Shown: in pieces, positions 32,101 through 41,163 of the stretch
How positions within the stretch are numbered: the stretch's first letter is position 1
Layout: every line of letters starts with the position of its first letter
Source: Microbispora sp. H13382
Lineage (GTDB): Bacteria; Actinomycetota; Actinomycetes; Streptosporangiales; Streptosporangiaceae
Direction of reading: 5' to 3'
DNA length: 64,000 nucleotides
NCBI RefSeq assembly: GCF_014161445.1
Contig: NZ_JABBXA010000003.1
Coordinates: forward strand, 248,001-312,000
Notes under the pieces: model-generated
Told to the model about the DNA's origin: nothing
Databases searched by the model: none
The model's input: the letters and a program-made list of their open reading frames with translations, nothing else
Made by a program: the position numbers and the translations under genes

Positions 32101-34350
32101 ATGCCACAGTCTTCGACGGGCGAGCTGGCCCGGGAGCAGAAGTACGTCGCCGCGCTGTACGAGCGCCTCGACGTGCTGCGGGAGCGCACGCGCGGGCAGC
32201 TCGACGCCGTGCTGGCCCAGGGGGCCTTCGGCACCCACCAGAACCGCTCGGAGCGCGACAGCTTCGCCGTCATGTACACCCAGCGGCTGGCCCGCCTGTG
32301 GGCGGTGGAGAACGGCCTGTGCTTCGGCCGGCTGGATCACGCCGACGCGAGCCGGCTGTACATCGGCCGCATCGGCCTGTCGGACGACGACCAGCACCGG
32401 CTGCTGATCGACTGGCGGGCCCCGGTGGCGCAGCCGTTCTACCGGGCCACCCCGGCCGCCCCGATGGGCGTCACCCGGCGGCGGCACCTGCACACGCGGG
32501 GCCGCAGGGTCACCGCGATCGACGACGACCTGCTCGACCTCGACGGCCTCACCGACGCCGACCGGGCCTCGCTCAACGGCGAGGCTGCCCTGCTGGCCGC
32601 GCTCGGCGAGAAGCGCACCGGCCGCATGCGCGACATCGTGGCGACCATCCAGGCCGAGCAGGACAAGATCATCAGAAGCGACCTGAACGGCGTGCTCGTC
32701 GTCCAGGGCGGGCCGGGCACCGGCAAGACCGTGGTGGCCCTGCACCGCGCCGCCTACCTCCTGTACACCTACCGCGAGCGGCTGGAACGCCGGGGCGTGC
32801 TGATCCTCGGGCCCAACCCGACGTTCATGCGCTACATCGAGCAGGTGCTGCCGTCCCTCGGCGAGACCGACGTGCTGCTGTCCACCGTGGGCGAGCTGTA
32901 CCCCGGTCTGACCGCGACCCGGGAGGATCCGCCCGAGGCCGCCGCGGTCAAGGGCCGGATCGGGATGGCCGACGTGATCGCGCGGGCCGTACGGGAGCGC
33001 CAGCGGATGCCGCGCACGCCCGTGGAGATCCGGCTCGACAAGTTCACGCTGAAGCTCGACCGGCAGACGCTGGAGTCGGCCAGGTCGAAGGCCCACCGCT
33101 CGCGCCGGCCGCACAACCAGGCCAGGGCCGTGTTCGTACGGCACCTGCTGACCGCGCTCACTCGGCAGGCGGCCAGGCACCTGGGGCGCGGCGCGCTCGA
33201 CGACGCCGACTTCGCCGACCTGCGCGAGGACCTGCGCACCGAGGAGCCGGTGCGGGTGGCGCTCAACCGGCTGTGGCCGTACCTGACCCCGCAGCAGCTG
33301 CTGATCGGGCTGTTCACCGAACGCGAGCGGATGGCGGCGGCCGGGCTGGGCGCGCGGGAGTGCGACCTGCTGCTGCGCGAGCCGCCCAAAGCGGGGGAGA
33401 AGCCGGGCGAGAACTGGTGGAGCGTGGCCGACGTGCCGCTGCTCGACGAGGCCGCCGAGCTGCTGGGGGACATCGACGAGGGTGTGCTGCGGGCGGCCCG
33501 CCGGGCCGAGCAGGAGCGTGAGGAGCGCATCGCCTACGCCCGCGAGGTGCTGGAACTGACCGGCCTGGCCGACATCATGGACGCCGAGCGCTTCGCCGAA
33601 CGGCAGCAGGCCGAGGAGACATATCTCACCACGGCCGAGCGGGCCGCCAGAGACCGCACGTGGGCCTTCGGTCACGTGATCGTGGACGAGGCCCAGGAGC
33701 TGTCGGAGATGGCCTGGCGGGTGATCATGCGCCGCGTCCCGAGCCGCTCCATGACGATCGTCGGCGACATCGCCCAGACCGGGTCGGCCGCCGGCGCGGC
33801 GAGCTGGGCGCGGGTCCTCGACCCGTACGTCGCGGGCCGCTGGCGCGAGGAGCGGCTCAGCGTCAACTACCGCACCCCCGCCGAGCTGATGGAGGTCGCC
33901 GCCCGCGTGCTCGAACTGGTCGGCCCCGACCTGAAGGCGCCGGAGTCGGTGCGGGAGACCGGCGAGCGGCCGTGGGCCCTGCGGGTCGCGTCCCTGGTGG
34001 AGGCGGGTCCCGCGGTCGCGGCCGAGGTCGTCGAGGGGGGCCGCCTCGTGGTCATCGCCCCTGCGGGGATGGTCGGGGAGACCGGGCGGATGGTCCGGGC
34101 CGTCGTGCCCGATGCCGCCACCGGGCCCGGCCCGGCCGCGCTGGACGCGCCCGTGGCGGTGCTGTCGGTGACCGAGGCCAAGGGGCTGGAGTTCGACTCG
34201 GTGATCGTGGTCGAGCCCGGCCGGATCCTGCGCGAGTCGCCGCGCGGCCCGAGCGACCTCTACGTGGCCCTCACCCGGGCCACGAGCCGCCTCGGGGTCG
34301 TCCACACCGGCGATCTGCCGGAGGCTCTGACCGGCCTGGAACGGCGCTGA
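32101..34350 (+). CDS. helR: HelR/HelD-type ATPase, RNA polymerase recycling motor
   Basis: A 749-residue UvrD-like superfamily 1 ATPase of the HelD/HelR family, which inserts arms into RNA polymerase, releases stalled enzyme and in HelR cases lowers rifamycin susceptibility. The N-terminal coiled-coil arm (ELAREQKYVAALYERLDVLR) precedes GTHQNRSERDSFAV. Walker A QGGPGTGKTVV near residue 203, motif II VDEAQELSEMAW near 528, the GDIAQTGSAAG motif III, and C-terminal KGLEFDSVIVVEP and VALTRAT complete the motor. I prefer HelR over plain HelD from overall length and N-terminal pattern; this is judgement, not proof. Confidence 0.85.
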   Translation: MPQSSTGELAREQKYVAALYERLDVLRERTRGQLDAVLAQGAFGTHQNRSERDSFAVMYTQRLARLWAVENGLCFGRLDHADASRLYIGRIGLSDDDQHRLLIDWRAPVAQPFYRATPAAPMGVTRRRHLHTRGRRVTAIDDDLLDLDGLTDADRASLNGEAALLAALGEKRTGRMRDIVATIQAEQDKIIRSDLNGVLVVQGGPGTGKTVVALHRAAYLLYTYRERLERRGVLILGPNPTFMRYIEQVLPSLGETDVLLSTVGELYPGLTATREDPPEAAAVKGRIGMADVIARAVRERQRMPRTPVEIRLDKFTLKLDRQTLESARSKAHRSRRPHNQARAVFVRHLLTALTRQAARHLGRGALDDADFADLREDLRTEEPVRVALNRLWPYLTPQQLLIGLFTERERMAAAGLGARECDLLLREPPKAGEKPGENWWSVADVPLLDEAAELLGDIDEGVLRAARRAEQEREERIAYAREVLELTGLADIMDAERFAERQQAEETYLTTAERAARDRTWAFGHVIVDEAQELSEMAWRVIMRRVPSRSMTIVGDIAQTGSAAGAASWARVLDPYVAGRWREERLSVNYRTPAELMEVAARVLELVGPDLKAPESVRETGERPWALRVASLVEAGPAVAAEVVEGGRLVVIAPAGMVGETGRMVRAVVPDAATGPGPAALDAPVAVLSVTEAKGLEFDSVIVVEPGRILRESPRGPSDLYVALTRATSRLGVVHTGDLPEALTGLERR

Positions 34351-34369
34351 ACCGACACCGCTCCCACCT

Positions 34370-34390
34370 GCGGAAACGTGGTGTTTCCGC
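34370..34390. terminator. inverted repeat after helR, possible terminator
   Basis: GCGGAAAC-GTGGT-GTTTCCGC: a perfect 8-bp stem with a 5-base loop, 20 bases after the helR stop. No T-run follows, as is usual for high-GC actinobacterial terminators. It could also be an operator for the promoter just downstream. Confidence 0.45.
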
Positions 34391-34404
34391 TGATCGGGAC
34401 GCGG

Positions 34405-34432
34405 TTGACATCTGCGCTGAGGTCGGTAGTTT
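34405..34432 (+). promoter_or_regulatory. candidate housekeeping promoter upstream of lnt
   Basis: TTGACA (34405-34410), a 16-base spacer and TAGTTT (34427-34432) make the best -35/-10 pair in the window. The expected transcript start near 34440 lies about 360 bases before the lnt start codon. Confidence 0.5.
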
Positions 34433-34439
34433 GCTGCAA

Positions 34440-34796
34440 AGTCCAGCACGGGACTGACCGGTTGGCCGTTCTATGGCGCCGCTGGCCTCTGCGTCGATGA
34501 CGGAGCGTGATCCCGTCAGCACACCAGGCGCAGGGCGGCGTTCCGCCGAGGCGGGGCACCCCAGCCGGCCGGGGGGTTGGACCCAGGAGGGGCCCGGGCA
34601 CCCAGTAGACAACGGAGCTCCGCGCCCGCCGCCGACGGGACGGAACCGGTCCGAAGGGCCGCCCGGGCCCCCTTCACTTCCTCGTAGAGTTGCCGAGGGC
34701 CGGTTTGGCGGCTCCCGCCGCCGTCTGCGACCCTGACCTGGGGTGATTTTCCGCACCAGGACGCGGGCCCATCGACACGCGAGGAGAAACTGTCCC
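34440..34796 (+). other. long untranslated leader or non-coding RNA candidate before lnt
   Basis: About 357 bases without a convincing gene. Short hairpins are present: AGTCC/GGACT (34440-34455), TGACGG/CCGTCA near 34498-34518 and GGCGG-CGTT-CCGCC (34534-34547). Open frames crossing it have no codon bias or homology that I recognise. It does not resemble tmRNA, RNase P RNA, SRP RNA or a known riboswitch. It may be a regulated leader for lnt or a separate small RNA. Confidence 0.35.
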
Positions 34797-36353
34797 GTGG
34801 CACTGAAGACGGCACAGGACGCGGAGCCGGCCGCCGCCGCGGCGCCCCGGGCGCGAGTGCCGGGCGCGCTGATCCGCCTCGCCGCGTCCGTCGCGGGCGG
34901 CCTGGTGCTCTACCTCGCCTTCCCGCCCCTCGGGTGGTGGTTCTGCGCGCCCGTGGGCCTGGCGCTGCTCGCCCTCGCCGTCCGCGGCACCAGGCCGCGC
35001 CGGGCCGCCTGGATCGGATACGCCGGGGGGCTGGCGTTCCTCCTGCCGACGCTGGCCTGGGTCCGCCCCATCGGGGACGACGCCTGGCTGGCCCTGACGG
35101 GCATCGAGAGCCTGTTCTGGGCGGCGCTGGCCTGTCTCGCCGCCCTCGTCATGCGGCTGCGCCTGTGGCCGCTCTGGGTGGCCTGCCTGTGGGTGGCACA
35201 GGAGTGGGCCCGGGGACTGTTCCCCGTCGGGGGCTTTCCCTGGGCGCGGCTGGCCTTCAGCCAGGGCGAGTCGCCGTACACCGGCTTCGCCGCGCTGGGC
35301 GGCGCCCCACTTGTAAGTTTCACGGTCGCCCTCACGGGGATGCTGCTCGCCGCGCTGGTCACACGGCGTCCGCCGACGTGGCGGGCCGACCGGGTGGTTG
35401 CCGGAACGCTCCTCGCCGCGATAGCCGTACCGGTGCTGGGGCTGGTCGTGCCCCGGCCCGGCGACGAGGGCAGGACAGTGCGGATCGGTGTCATCCAGGG
35501 CAACGTCCCTGGGCGGGGGATGTACTTCCTCGGCGACGAGCCCGCCGTCGTGCTGCGCAACCACGCCGACGAGACGCACCGGATGGCCGAGGCCGTACGC
35601 GCCGGGAAGCTCCCGCGGCCCGACATCGTGGTGTGGCCGGAGAACTCGACCGACATCGACCCCTACAGCAGCGAGTTCGCCCGGCAGGTGATCGACTCCG
35701 CTGTGAGGGACATCGGCGTGCCGGTCCTCGTCGGCGCGGTGGTCAAGATCGGCACCGAGGAGCGGGCCACCCGCGGCGTGGTCTGGGACCCCGTCACCGG
35801 CCCCGGCGCGTACTACGACAAGCAGCGGCTCGTGCCATTCGGCGAGTACACCCCCATGAAGGACCTGTTCCTCGCGCTGTCGTCGCGGGCCAACCTGGTC
35901 GGCCGCCAGTCGGTTCCGGGAAACAGGCCGGGGGCGCTGCGGATGGGCCCGGTGACCATCGGGACCGTCGAGTGCTACGAGGTGGCGTTCGACAGCACGG
36001 TGCGTGAAACCGTGCTGGCGGGCGGCACCCCGCTGGTCGTGCAGACCAACAACGCCAGCTACGCGCTCACCAACCTGCCGCCGCAGCAGCTCGCGATGTC
36101 GCAGCTGCGCGCGGTGGAGTTCAACCGCGCGGTGGTCACCGCGGCGACCACCGGCATCTCCGCGTACGTCGGCCCGGACGGCCGGGTCGGCTGGCGTACG
36201 GGCGAGCTGGTGGCGGGGATGAACGTCCTGGACGTCCCCGTCAGGACGAAGAACACGGTGGCGGCAGGGGTAGGTGCGCTGCCGGAGTGGGTTTTGATAC
36301 TCATGGGAGCCGGAGCGACGGTGGCGGCCATCTCTGGGCGGAGGAAAAGCTGA
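34797..36353 (+). CDS. lnt: apolipoprotein N-acyltransferase
   Basis: A 518-residue membrane enzyme that adds the third acyl chain to lipoproteins. Residues ~20-210 hold six or more transmembrane helices; the nitrilase domain follows ([12 protein letters not shown] near 230). The catalytic triad is visible: Glu in VVWPENSTD (~280), Lys in LVGAVVKIG (~315) and Cys in [10 protein letters not shown] (~390). A last hydrophobic helix ([15 protein letters not shown]) anchors the C-terminus. GTG start at 34797 has GAGGAG 10 bases upstream; no family sequence lies before it. The stop overlaps the next start (TGATG), a pairing matching the Lnt/Ppm1 partnership of mycobacteria. Confidence 0.92.
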   Translation: MALKTAQDAEPAAAAAPRARVPGALIRLAASVAGGLVLYLAFPPLGWWFCAPVGLALLALAVRGTRPRRAAWIGYAGGLAFLLPTLAWVRPIGDDAWLALTGIESLFWAALACLAALVMRLRLWPLWVACLWVAQEWARGLFPVGGFPWARLAFSQGESPYTGFAALGGAPLVSFTVALTGMLLAALVTRRPPTWRADRVVAGTLLAAIAVPVLGLVVPRPGDEGRTVRIGVIQGNVPGRGMYFLGDEPAVVLRNHADETHRMAEAVRAGKLPRPDIVVWPENSTDIDPYSSEFARQVIDSAVRDIGVPVLVGAVVKIGTEERATRGVVWDPVTGPGAYYDKQRLVPFGEYTPMKDLFLALSSRANLVGRQSVPGNRPGALRMGPVTIGTVECYEVAFDSTVRETVLAGGTPLVVQTNNASYALTNLPPQQLAMSQLRAVEFNRAVVTAATTGISAYVGPDGRVGWRTGELVAGMNVLDVPVRTKNTVAAGVGALPEWVLILMGAGATVAAISGRRKS

Positions 36354-37096
36354 TGGAGCGGACCCCAGGGCGGGTGCTCGTGATCGTCCCCACGTACAAC
36401 GAGCGGGAGAACCTCCCGATGATCACGCGGCGGCTGCGTGAGGCGCTGCCCGACGTTCACCTGCTCGTGGCCGACGACAACAGCCCCGACGGCACCGGCC
36501 GGATCGCCGACGAACTGGCCGAGGCCGACGACCACGTCCACGTCCTGCACCGGACGAGCAAGCAGGGGCTGGGCGCCGCCTACATCGCAGGCTTCCGGTG
36601 GGGCCTGGCCGAGGGCTACGACGTGCTGGTGGAGATGGACGCCGACGGGTCCCACCAGCCCGAGGAACTGCACAAGCTGCTCGACGCGGTGACCGACGGC
36701 GCCGACCTCGCCATCGGGTCCCGGTGGGTGCCCGGCGGCAAGACCGTCAACTGGCCGTTCTCGCGTGAGCTGCTGTCCCGGGGCGCCAACACCTACGTCC
36801 GGCTGGTGCTCGGCATCCCGGTCCGCGACGCCACCGCCGGCTTCCGCGCCTACCGGGCGGCCACGCTGGAGAAGATCGGGCTGGACGACGTCGAGTCGCA
36901 GGGCTACTGCTTCCAGGTGGACCTCACGCTCCGCACCGTTCGGCAGGGCCTGCGGGTCAGGGAGATGCCGATCACGTTCGTCGAGCGCACCGTGGGCAGC
37001 AGCAAGATGAGCCGGAGGATCATCATCGAGGCCTTCTGGCGCGTGGCCGTCTGGGGGGTCACGGGGTTCGCCGACCGGTTTCGCCCGCGGCGATAG
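36353..37096 (+). CDS. polyprenol monophosphomannose synthase (GT2)
   Basis: A 247-residue family 2 glycosyltransferase that transfers mannose from GDP-mannose to polyprenol phosphate, the donor for lipoglycans and mannoproteins. [14 protein letters not shown] at residues ~9-22, [14 protein letters not shown] near 39, and the metal-binding D-x-D in [14 protein letters not shown] near 92 are clear; [16 protein letters not shown] and SSKMSRRI are typical of Dpm1-type synthases. Ribosome-binding site GGAGG; start overlaps the lnt stop. In M. tuberculosis the two activities are fused as Ppm1; here they are separate genes. Confidence 0.92.
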   Translation: MERTPGRVLVIVPTYNERENLPMITRRLREALPDVHLLVADDNSPDGTGRIADELAEADDHVHVLHRTSKQGLGAAYIAGFRWGLAEGYDVLVEMDADGSHQPEELHKLLDAVTDGADLAIGSRWVPGGKTVNWPFSRELLSRGANTYVRLVLGIPVRDATAGFRAYRAATLEKIGLDDVESQGYCFQVDLTLRTVRQGLRVREMPITFVERTVGSSKMSRRIIIEAFWRVAVWGVTGFADRFRPRR

Positions 37097-37173
37097 GCGC
37101 GATCCACAGGAACCCCAGCGGCCGCGGGGACGTTGACGCAGACGTACGAGTGCCGGGGTGAGTGGGGCAAGAC

Positions 37174-37689
37174 ATGGTGCGGATCGGGCTGTTCCTCGGG
37201 TTCCTCCTGGTTCCCGTCCTGGAGATCTGGTTTCTGATCCGGGTGGGGTCCGTGATCGGCGGGTGGGAGACGGTCGCTCTGCTCATCGCCGACAGCATCC
37301 TCGGCGCCTGGCTGGTGCGCCGGGAGGGACGGCGGGCCTGGGCGGCGCTGCGCACGACCATCGAATCGGGTCGCATGCCGGACAGGGAACTCGCCGACGG
37401 CGCGTTGATCGTCGCCGGCGGCGCCCTCCTGATGACCCCCGGCTTCCTGAGCGACGTGTTCGGTTTCTTCATGATCCTGCCGTTGACCCGGCCGATCGCC
37501 CGCCGCTGGCTGTCGTGGTTCCTCGGCCGCCGGGTGCGCTCACTCGCCGCCCGCTCGCCGTACGCGCCGCTCTTCGACCGGACCGCGGGATTCGGCGGGG
37601 CGGGCTTCGACGGGGCGGAGGGCTTCGGTGGGCCCGCCGGGGCGAGCCGTGGCCGCGTGGTGCACGGCGAGATCGTCGACGACGACTGA
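37174..37689 (+). CDS. FxsA family membrane protein (F-exclusion suppressor type)
   Basis: A 171-residue membrane protein related to E. coli FxsA, unrelated to the RiPP precursor of the same name. Several hydrophobic helices (GLFLGFLLVPVLEIWFL, VALLIADSILGAWLV, ALIVAGGALLMTPGFLSDVF) match the family, in which the PGFLTD/PGFLSD motif is diagnostic. The C-terminal 45 residues are Gly- and Phe-rich. ATG 37174 is preferred; GTG 37162 is the alternative. Function in actinobacteria is unknown. Confidence 0.85.
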   Translation: MVRIGLFLGFLLVPVLEIWFLIRVGSVIGGWETVALLIADSILGAWLVRREGRRAWAALRTTIESGRMPDRELADGALIVAGGALLMTPGFLSDVFGFFMILPLTRPIARRWLSWFLGRRVRSLAARSPYAPLFDRTAGFGGAGFDGAEGFGGPAGASRGRVVHGEIVDDD

Positions 37690-37704
37690 TAGCGGCCGGG
37701 CACG

Positions 37705-37741
37705 CCGTTGCCCCGGCGGCGGAGGCGCACCGGGGCAACGG
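37705..37741. terminator. strong bidirectional terminator
   Basis: CCGTTGCCCCGG and CCGGGGCAACGG are perfect 12-bp arms around a 13-base loop, placed exactly between two convergent genes (stops at 37689 and 37766). It can act for both. No T-run, as usual in this GC range. Confidence 0.8.
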
Positions 37742-37765
37742 GGCTGGTAACGGACGAAGCGCGGT

Positions 37766-38578
37766 CTACAGGCGCGGCTCGTCCTCGCCGGGGACGTCCC
37801 GGCGGCGGATGTCCCGGTCACGGGCGTCCGGGTCGGTGACGAAGCGGTCACCGGACCGCGTCAACGGGTCGCCGGTGCCGAACCGCTCCTGCGACCGGGC
37901 CGCCGGATCCTCGGTGCCGTACCGCTCGCTCGACGTGATCGAGGGATCACCGCCGCCGAACAGCTCACCGGACCGGGTCGCGGGGTCGCGCGGCGCCAGA
38001 GGCTCACCCGGATGCGTACCGGGAATCTCGGCGTCCAGCCGGTCCCTGGAGCCGAGCGCGGGATCGTCGGTGCCGTACCGCTCCCCGCCGCGGGTCACGG
38101 CGTAGTCCCTGTAGTCCGCGGGGTCTCTGTAGTCCGCAGGGTCTCTGTAGTCCGCAGGGTCCTCGGGGCCGGCCCCCAGGCGTTCGCGCTCGCGCCGCCC
38201 GCCGCTGTCGGCCCAGCCGGTGATGTTGTCGGACCGGTTCGCGCGTTCCCAGGCGGCGTCCCAGCTCATGTCGTAGTGACGGTAGAGCTCACGCTCCTGC
38301 TCCGCGGACAGGTGCCCGTCGGCGTCCAGCTTCACGTCGGGAGCGTTCTTGACGTGCTCCTTGGCGTACGGGACCTCGACATGACCGGCCGTCAGGTTCG
38401 CGTCGTGCAGCGGGATGAAGGTCTCCTTGGTGTGGAGGAGTCCCGTCTTGACGCAGACCCACTTCGGCCGTCCCGTCGCGTCGTCCAGGAAGACCTGCGC
38501 GACCTCGCCGATCTTGTCGCCGTTGAGGTCGTGGACCGGGTTGTCGAGCATCATGGGGATCTGCTCGTGAGTGATCAC
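37766..38578 (-). CDS. PRC-barrel domain protein with repetitive acidic tail
   Basis: A 270-residue protein. Residues ~8-85 form a PRC-barrel (NPVHDLNGDKIGEVAQVFLD, TKETFIPLHDA, VEVPYAKE), then a YsnF/stress-type segment ending LSAEQERELYRHY. The remainder is low complexity, with three DPADYR units and many ERYGT/RSGE/DP repeats, strongly charged and probably disordered. GTG start at 38578 has AAGGAG 6 bases upstream. Related PRC-barrel proteins in actinomycetes are stress-induced; function here unknown. Confidence 0.82.
   Translation of the reverse strand: MITHEQIPMMLDNPVHDLNGDKIGEVAQVFLDDATGRPKWVCVKTGLLHTKETFIPLHDANLTAGHVEVPYAKEHVKNAPDVKLDADGHLSAEQERELYRHYDMSWDAAWERANRSDNITGWADSGGRRERERLGAGPEDPADYRDPADYRDPADYRDYAVTRGGERYGTDDPALGSRDRLDAEIPGTHPGEPLAPRDPATRSGELFGGGDPSITSSERYGTEDPAARSQERFGTGDPLTRSGDRFVTDPDARDRDIRRRDVPGEDEPRL
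38111..38164. repeat. three tandem 18-bp repeats inside the PRC-barrel gene
   Basis: Unit gtagtccgcagggtctct, three copies differing by one to three bases, coding for three DPADYR units. The near identity at DNA level suggests recent expansion by slippage. Confidence 0.85.
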
Positions 38579-39038
38579 GTGCTTCTCCTTGTCTCTCGCT
38601 TGGTCGGTCCCTTTCTGGGCTACCGCCGATGGGAGAACGAAAACCACCTCTCCGGAAAATCGCCGCTGCCGCGGTGGGTGCGATGGCACCGCTGCCTCGG
38701 CATCGCCGCAGGTGGGCACCGTGATCCCGGCGCCAGCCGCCGTCGCGAAAATCGTCGTCACGATCGGCCGGGCCGAGGGCGCTCCGGTGGTCTGCGGCGT
38801 TTCTGGCGGGCTGCGGGGGTTCCGGCGGGAGGGGCGGCCACCTGCCGGCGGAACCGCCCGGCCTCGGGCAGCCGGGCAGCGGAAACGTGGAGCGAGCCGA
38901 TAAGAATCGTTTTTGGCTGATATTGGCCGGAATTATCCGGCCGCCTGTGACCCCATCTAATTCGGCTTCGCACTTGAAGTGGGCGAGAACCGCGTGAAAG
39001 AATTCATACAAGTATTCGAATGAGCTGGAGGGGGTGTC
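38579..39038. other. 460-bp intergenic region with hairpins, promoter side of the HNH gene
   Basis: No gene recognised. The left part is GC-rich and featureless. From about 38900 base composition drops to AT-rich, unlike the rest of the window. A perfect hairpin GGCCGGA-ATTA-TCCGGCC lies at 38925-38942. TTGAAG near 38973, 18 bases and AAGAAT form a weak promoter candidate for the HNH gene. The region separates divergent genes, so both promoters must lie here. Confidence 0.5.
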
Positions 39039-41144
39039 ATGGCGTCGCCAATTATCGACCCTGACCGCTCCGGTCGTTCGAACATGCCCGATGAGACCTG
39101 GTGGGAGCGACTCACTGCCTGCTCGCCTCTCTGGTCATCGGAAGGCGCGCGAACCGGCGATGGGCGAATCTGGGGAATAAGCCAAACAAATATCCCTGGC
39201 GACCCGGCCCGTGATCCTCGTGTCGCGCGAAGGTGGAAATTCCTCCTTGGGCAAATGCCCCCGCGTCCAAGTGCGGCTGCCGACAGTGCCACTGCTGACA
39301 GTGCCACTGGTGCGTCTGCTGCCGCCGATGATGGGGGGGCGGGTTCTGCCGGGGCGGATGGGGCTGGCGCGGGTGATCGCCGGGGTCGGTCGTCGTGGGT
39401 GCTGGTGGGCTCTGTTCGTGAGTCGGCGCAGGCGTTGGCGTTGGCGCCGGTTCCGGACGATGTGGATGTCTGTCTGGCCGAGGCTGAGGAGTTGGTGTTC
39501 GCGCGGGATCGGATCATCTCGGCGTTGGCGGATCGGGTGGGGCGGGTGCATCGGGCGGGGCAGGCTGGGCGGCATGGGCATGCCTCCACCCGCAGTTGGC
39601 TGCGCACCGCCGGAGGAATGAGCGTCGCGGGTGCGGGCCGGCTGCTGACCTTGGGGATCGAGTTGGCGCGGCTGCCGCGGGTGCGGGAGAAGTTCGCCGC
39701 GGGTGACTTGGCGGCGGGGGTGGTGGAGGCCATCTGCATGGCGATCTCTGGCCTGTCCGATGAGCACGCCGCCTTGGCTGAGCCGATTCTGCTGGAGCTG
39801 GCGGGCAAGGCGGGGGCGGCGGAGGTGGCCAGGGCGGGCCGTTATCTGCGGGCGGTGCTGGACCCCGATGGTGAGGACCGTGATGAGCGGGCCGATTTCG
39901 GGCGGCGGTTCCTGCGGGTGCGCCGGGGCAGGGGCGGCGGTTTGGAGGGGGAGTTCTACCTTCCGCGTGAGCATGCCGCCCGGTTGCAGGCGTTGCTGGA
40001 TGCGTATGCCAGGCCGAAGGCGGAGGGTGATGACCGGCCATTGAGGGTGCGTCAGGCGGATGCGTTCATGGCGTTGCTGGAGGAGAAGATCGCCGCCGAG
40101 CTTCTGGTGCTGGTCAACGCCGAGTCCCTCCCTGCTGACCCCACCCCCGGCCCCGAGCGCCCCGAGAGCGCTGGCCAGCCCGAGACCTTCGAAGGCCTGG
40201 TGGACACCGAAGAGCCCGAGAACACTCAGGACGCCGAGGCGGCCGAGGAAGTCGTTTCCGGAGTAGGCGCCGGTGCCGATGTAGCCGCAGAGGCCGCCGT
40301 TGAGAGCACCGCCGAGAGCGGCGTCAACAGCGCCGACCTGCCTGTGGGGGACTGCCGCGATGCGCAGGCCACGCGTGAGGGCGACGGCCACGAGCACCAG
40401 CGGCATGGCGAGGGCGCGTGCGGGTGCGGGTGCGGCAGTAGGGCACGGTGCTCGTCCGCAGCGCCGAGGACGTCCCGCACGTCCGGAACGGAGCCGGGGC
40501 CACCACCGGGACCAGAGCAGGGGACGCCGCAGGGCGTGCTGGGACCAGAGCCGGGACCAGAGCAGGGGACGCCGCAGGGCGTGCTGGGACCAGAGCCGGG
40601 ACCAGAGCAGGGGACGCCGCAGGGCGTGCTGGGACCAGAGCCGGAGAGGCCACCGGGAGGAGAGCCGGGGTCGCCACCGGGAGCGTCGGCCGGAGGGCTG
40701 CCTGGGGCGCTGCTGGGGGCGCTGGGCACGTTGGGGACGGCGCCGGGGTTGCTGCTGGCGACCGGGCAGGTGCTGCCCGTCTCCGGCGTGCACCGGCTGG
40801 CCCGCACCTCCACCCTGGTGCGTCTGGTGATGGACGCCGAGGGGCAGGTCCTGGACATGGGCCGCAAGGTCAGATTGGCCACCCCTGCCCAGCGGCGGGC
40901 GATCTTCACCCGGTACGCGACCTGCTGGGTCGACGGCTGCCCGCTGCCAGCCACCAGGTGCCAGATCGACCACGCCGACAACTGGAGCAGCGGCGGCCTG
41001 ACCGACCTCAATCTGCTGGGCCCGGCCTGCCAGTTCCACAACCGCGACCGCTACCAGCACCCCGACCGCTACACCCGCCGGAGGGTCGGCGAAGACCGCT
41101 GGGTCTTCACCTACCACCCCAGAGCCCGGCGAGCGCAGACATGA
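39039..41144 (+). CDS. DUF222/HNH endonuclease domain protein (13E12-repeat family)
   Basis: A 701-residue protein. DUF222 region at residues ~125-350 (LAEAEELVFARDRIISALADR, TRSWLRTAGGMS, FYLPREHAARLQALLDAYA). Residues ~365-560 are a low-complexity acidic and Pro/Gly linker that holds three identical 15-residue units. The C-terminal HNH domain (~610-690) has ATCWVDGCPLPATRCQIDHA and CQFHNRDRYQHP with Cys and His metal ligands. A GGAGGGGG ribosome-binding site precedes the ATG. Family members are multicopy in actinobacteria and thought to be selfish or nuclease elements; its upstream DNA and first 60 codons are AT-richer than neighbours, suggesting transfer. Confidence 0.88.
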   Translation: MASPIIDPDRSGRSNMPDETWWERLTACSPLWSSEGARTGDGRIWGISQTNIPGDPARDPRVARRWKFLLGQMPPRPSAAADSATADSATGASAAADDGGAGSAGADGAGAGDRRGRSSWVLVGSVRESAQALALAPVPDDVDVCLAEAEELVFARDRIISALADRVGRVHRAGQAGRHGHASTRSWLRTAGGMSVAGAGRLLTLGIELARLPRVREKFAAGDLAAGVVEAICMAISGLSDEHAALAEPILLELAGKAGAAEVARAGRYLRAVLDPDGEDRDERADFGRRFLRVRRGRGGGLEGEFYLPREHAARLQALLDAYARPKAEGDDRPLRVRQADAFMALLEEKIAAELLVLVNAESLPADPTPGPERPESAGQPETFEGLVDTEEPENTQDAEAAEEVVSGVGAGADVAAEAAVESTAESGVNSADLPVGDCRDAQATREGDGHEHQRHGEGACGCGCGSRARCSSAAPRTSRTSGTEPGPPPGPEQGTPQGVLGPEPGPEQGTPQGVLGPEPGPEQGTPQGVLGPEPERPPGGEPGSPPGASAGGLPGALLGALGTLGTAPGLLLATGQVLPVSGVHRLARTSTLVRLVMDAEGQVLDMGRKVRLATPAQRRAIFTRYATCWVDGCPLPATRCQIDHADNWSSGGLTDLNLLGPACQFHNRDRYQHPDRYTRRRVGEDRWVFTYHPRARRAQT
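40508..40642 (+). repeat. three exact tandem 45-bp repeats in the HNH gene linker
   Basis: Units at 40508-40552, 40553-40597 and 40598-40642 each encode GPEQGTPQGVLGPEP. They appear identical over 45 bp, indicating recent duplication; copy number is likely to vary between strains. Confidence 0.9.
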
Positions 41145-41163
41145 TCACACCCCGCAGGGCCGA

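Noticed and set aside
24819-34390. Similar GGAAAC/GTTTCC hairpins at 24819-24833 and 34370-34390 as copies of one repeat element
   Set aside because: Only the stem bases agree; loops and flanks differ, so no common element is supported.
34440-34796. Considered as RNase P RNA, tmRNA, 6C RNA or a known riboswitch
   Set aside because: None of the conserved core sequences of those RNAs could be recognised; kept only as an unnamed leader candidate.
37174-37689. Membrane protein FxsA as part of the FxSxx RiPP system
   Set aside because: The name is a coincidence: this is the F-exclusion suppressor type, 12 kb from the RiPP locus and with no F-x-S-x-x end.
40508-40642. Tandem 45-bp repeats considered as a CRISPR array
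   Set aside because: Units abut without spacers and keep a reading frame inside the HNH gene.
39135-41117. 660-codon open frame antisense to the DUF222/HNH gene
   Set aside because: Its product is low-complexity Arg/Pro/Gln sequence without a family; long antisense frames are an ordinary by-product of very high GC. The plus-strand frame has DUF222 and HNH motifs.
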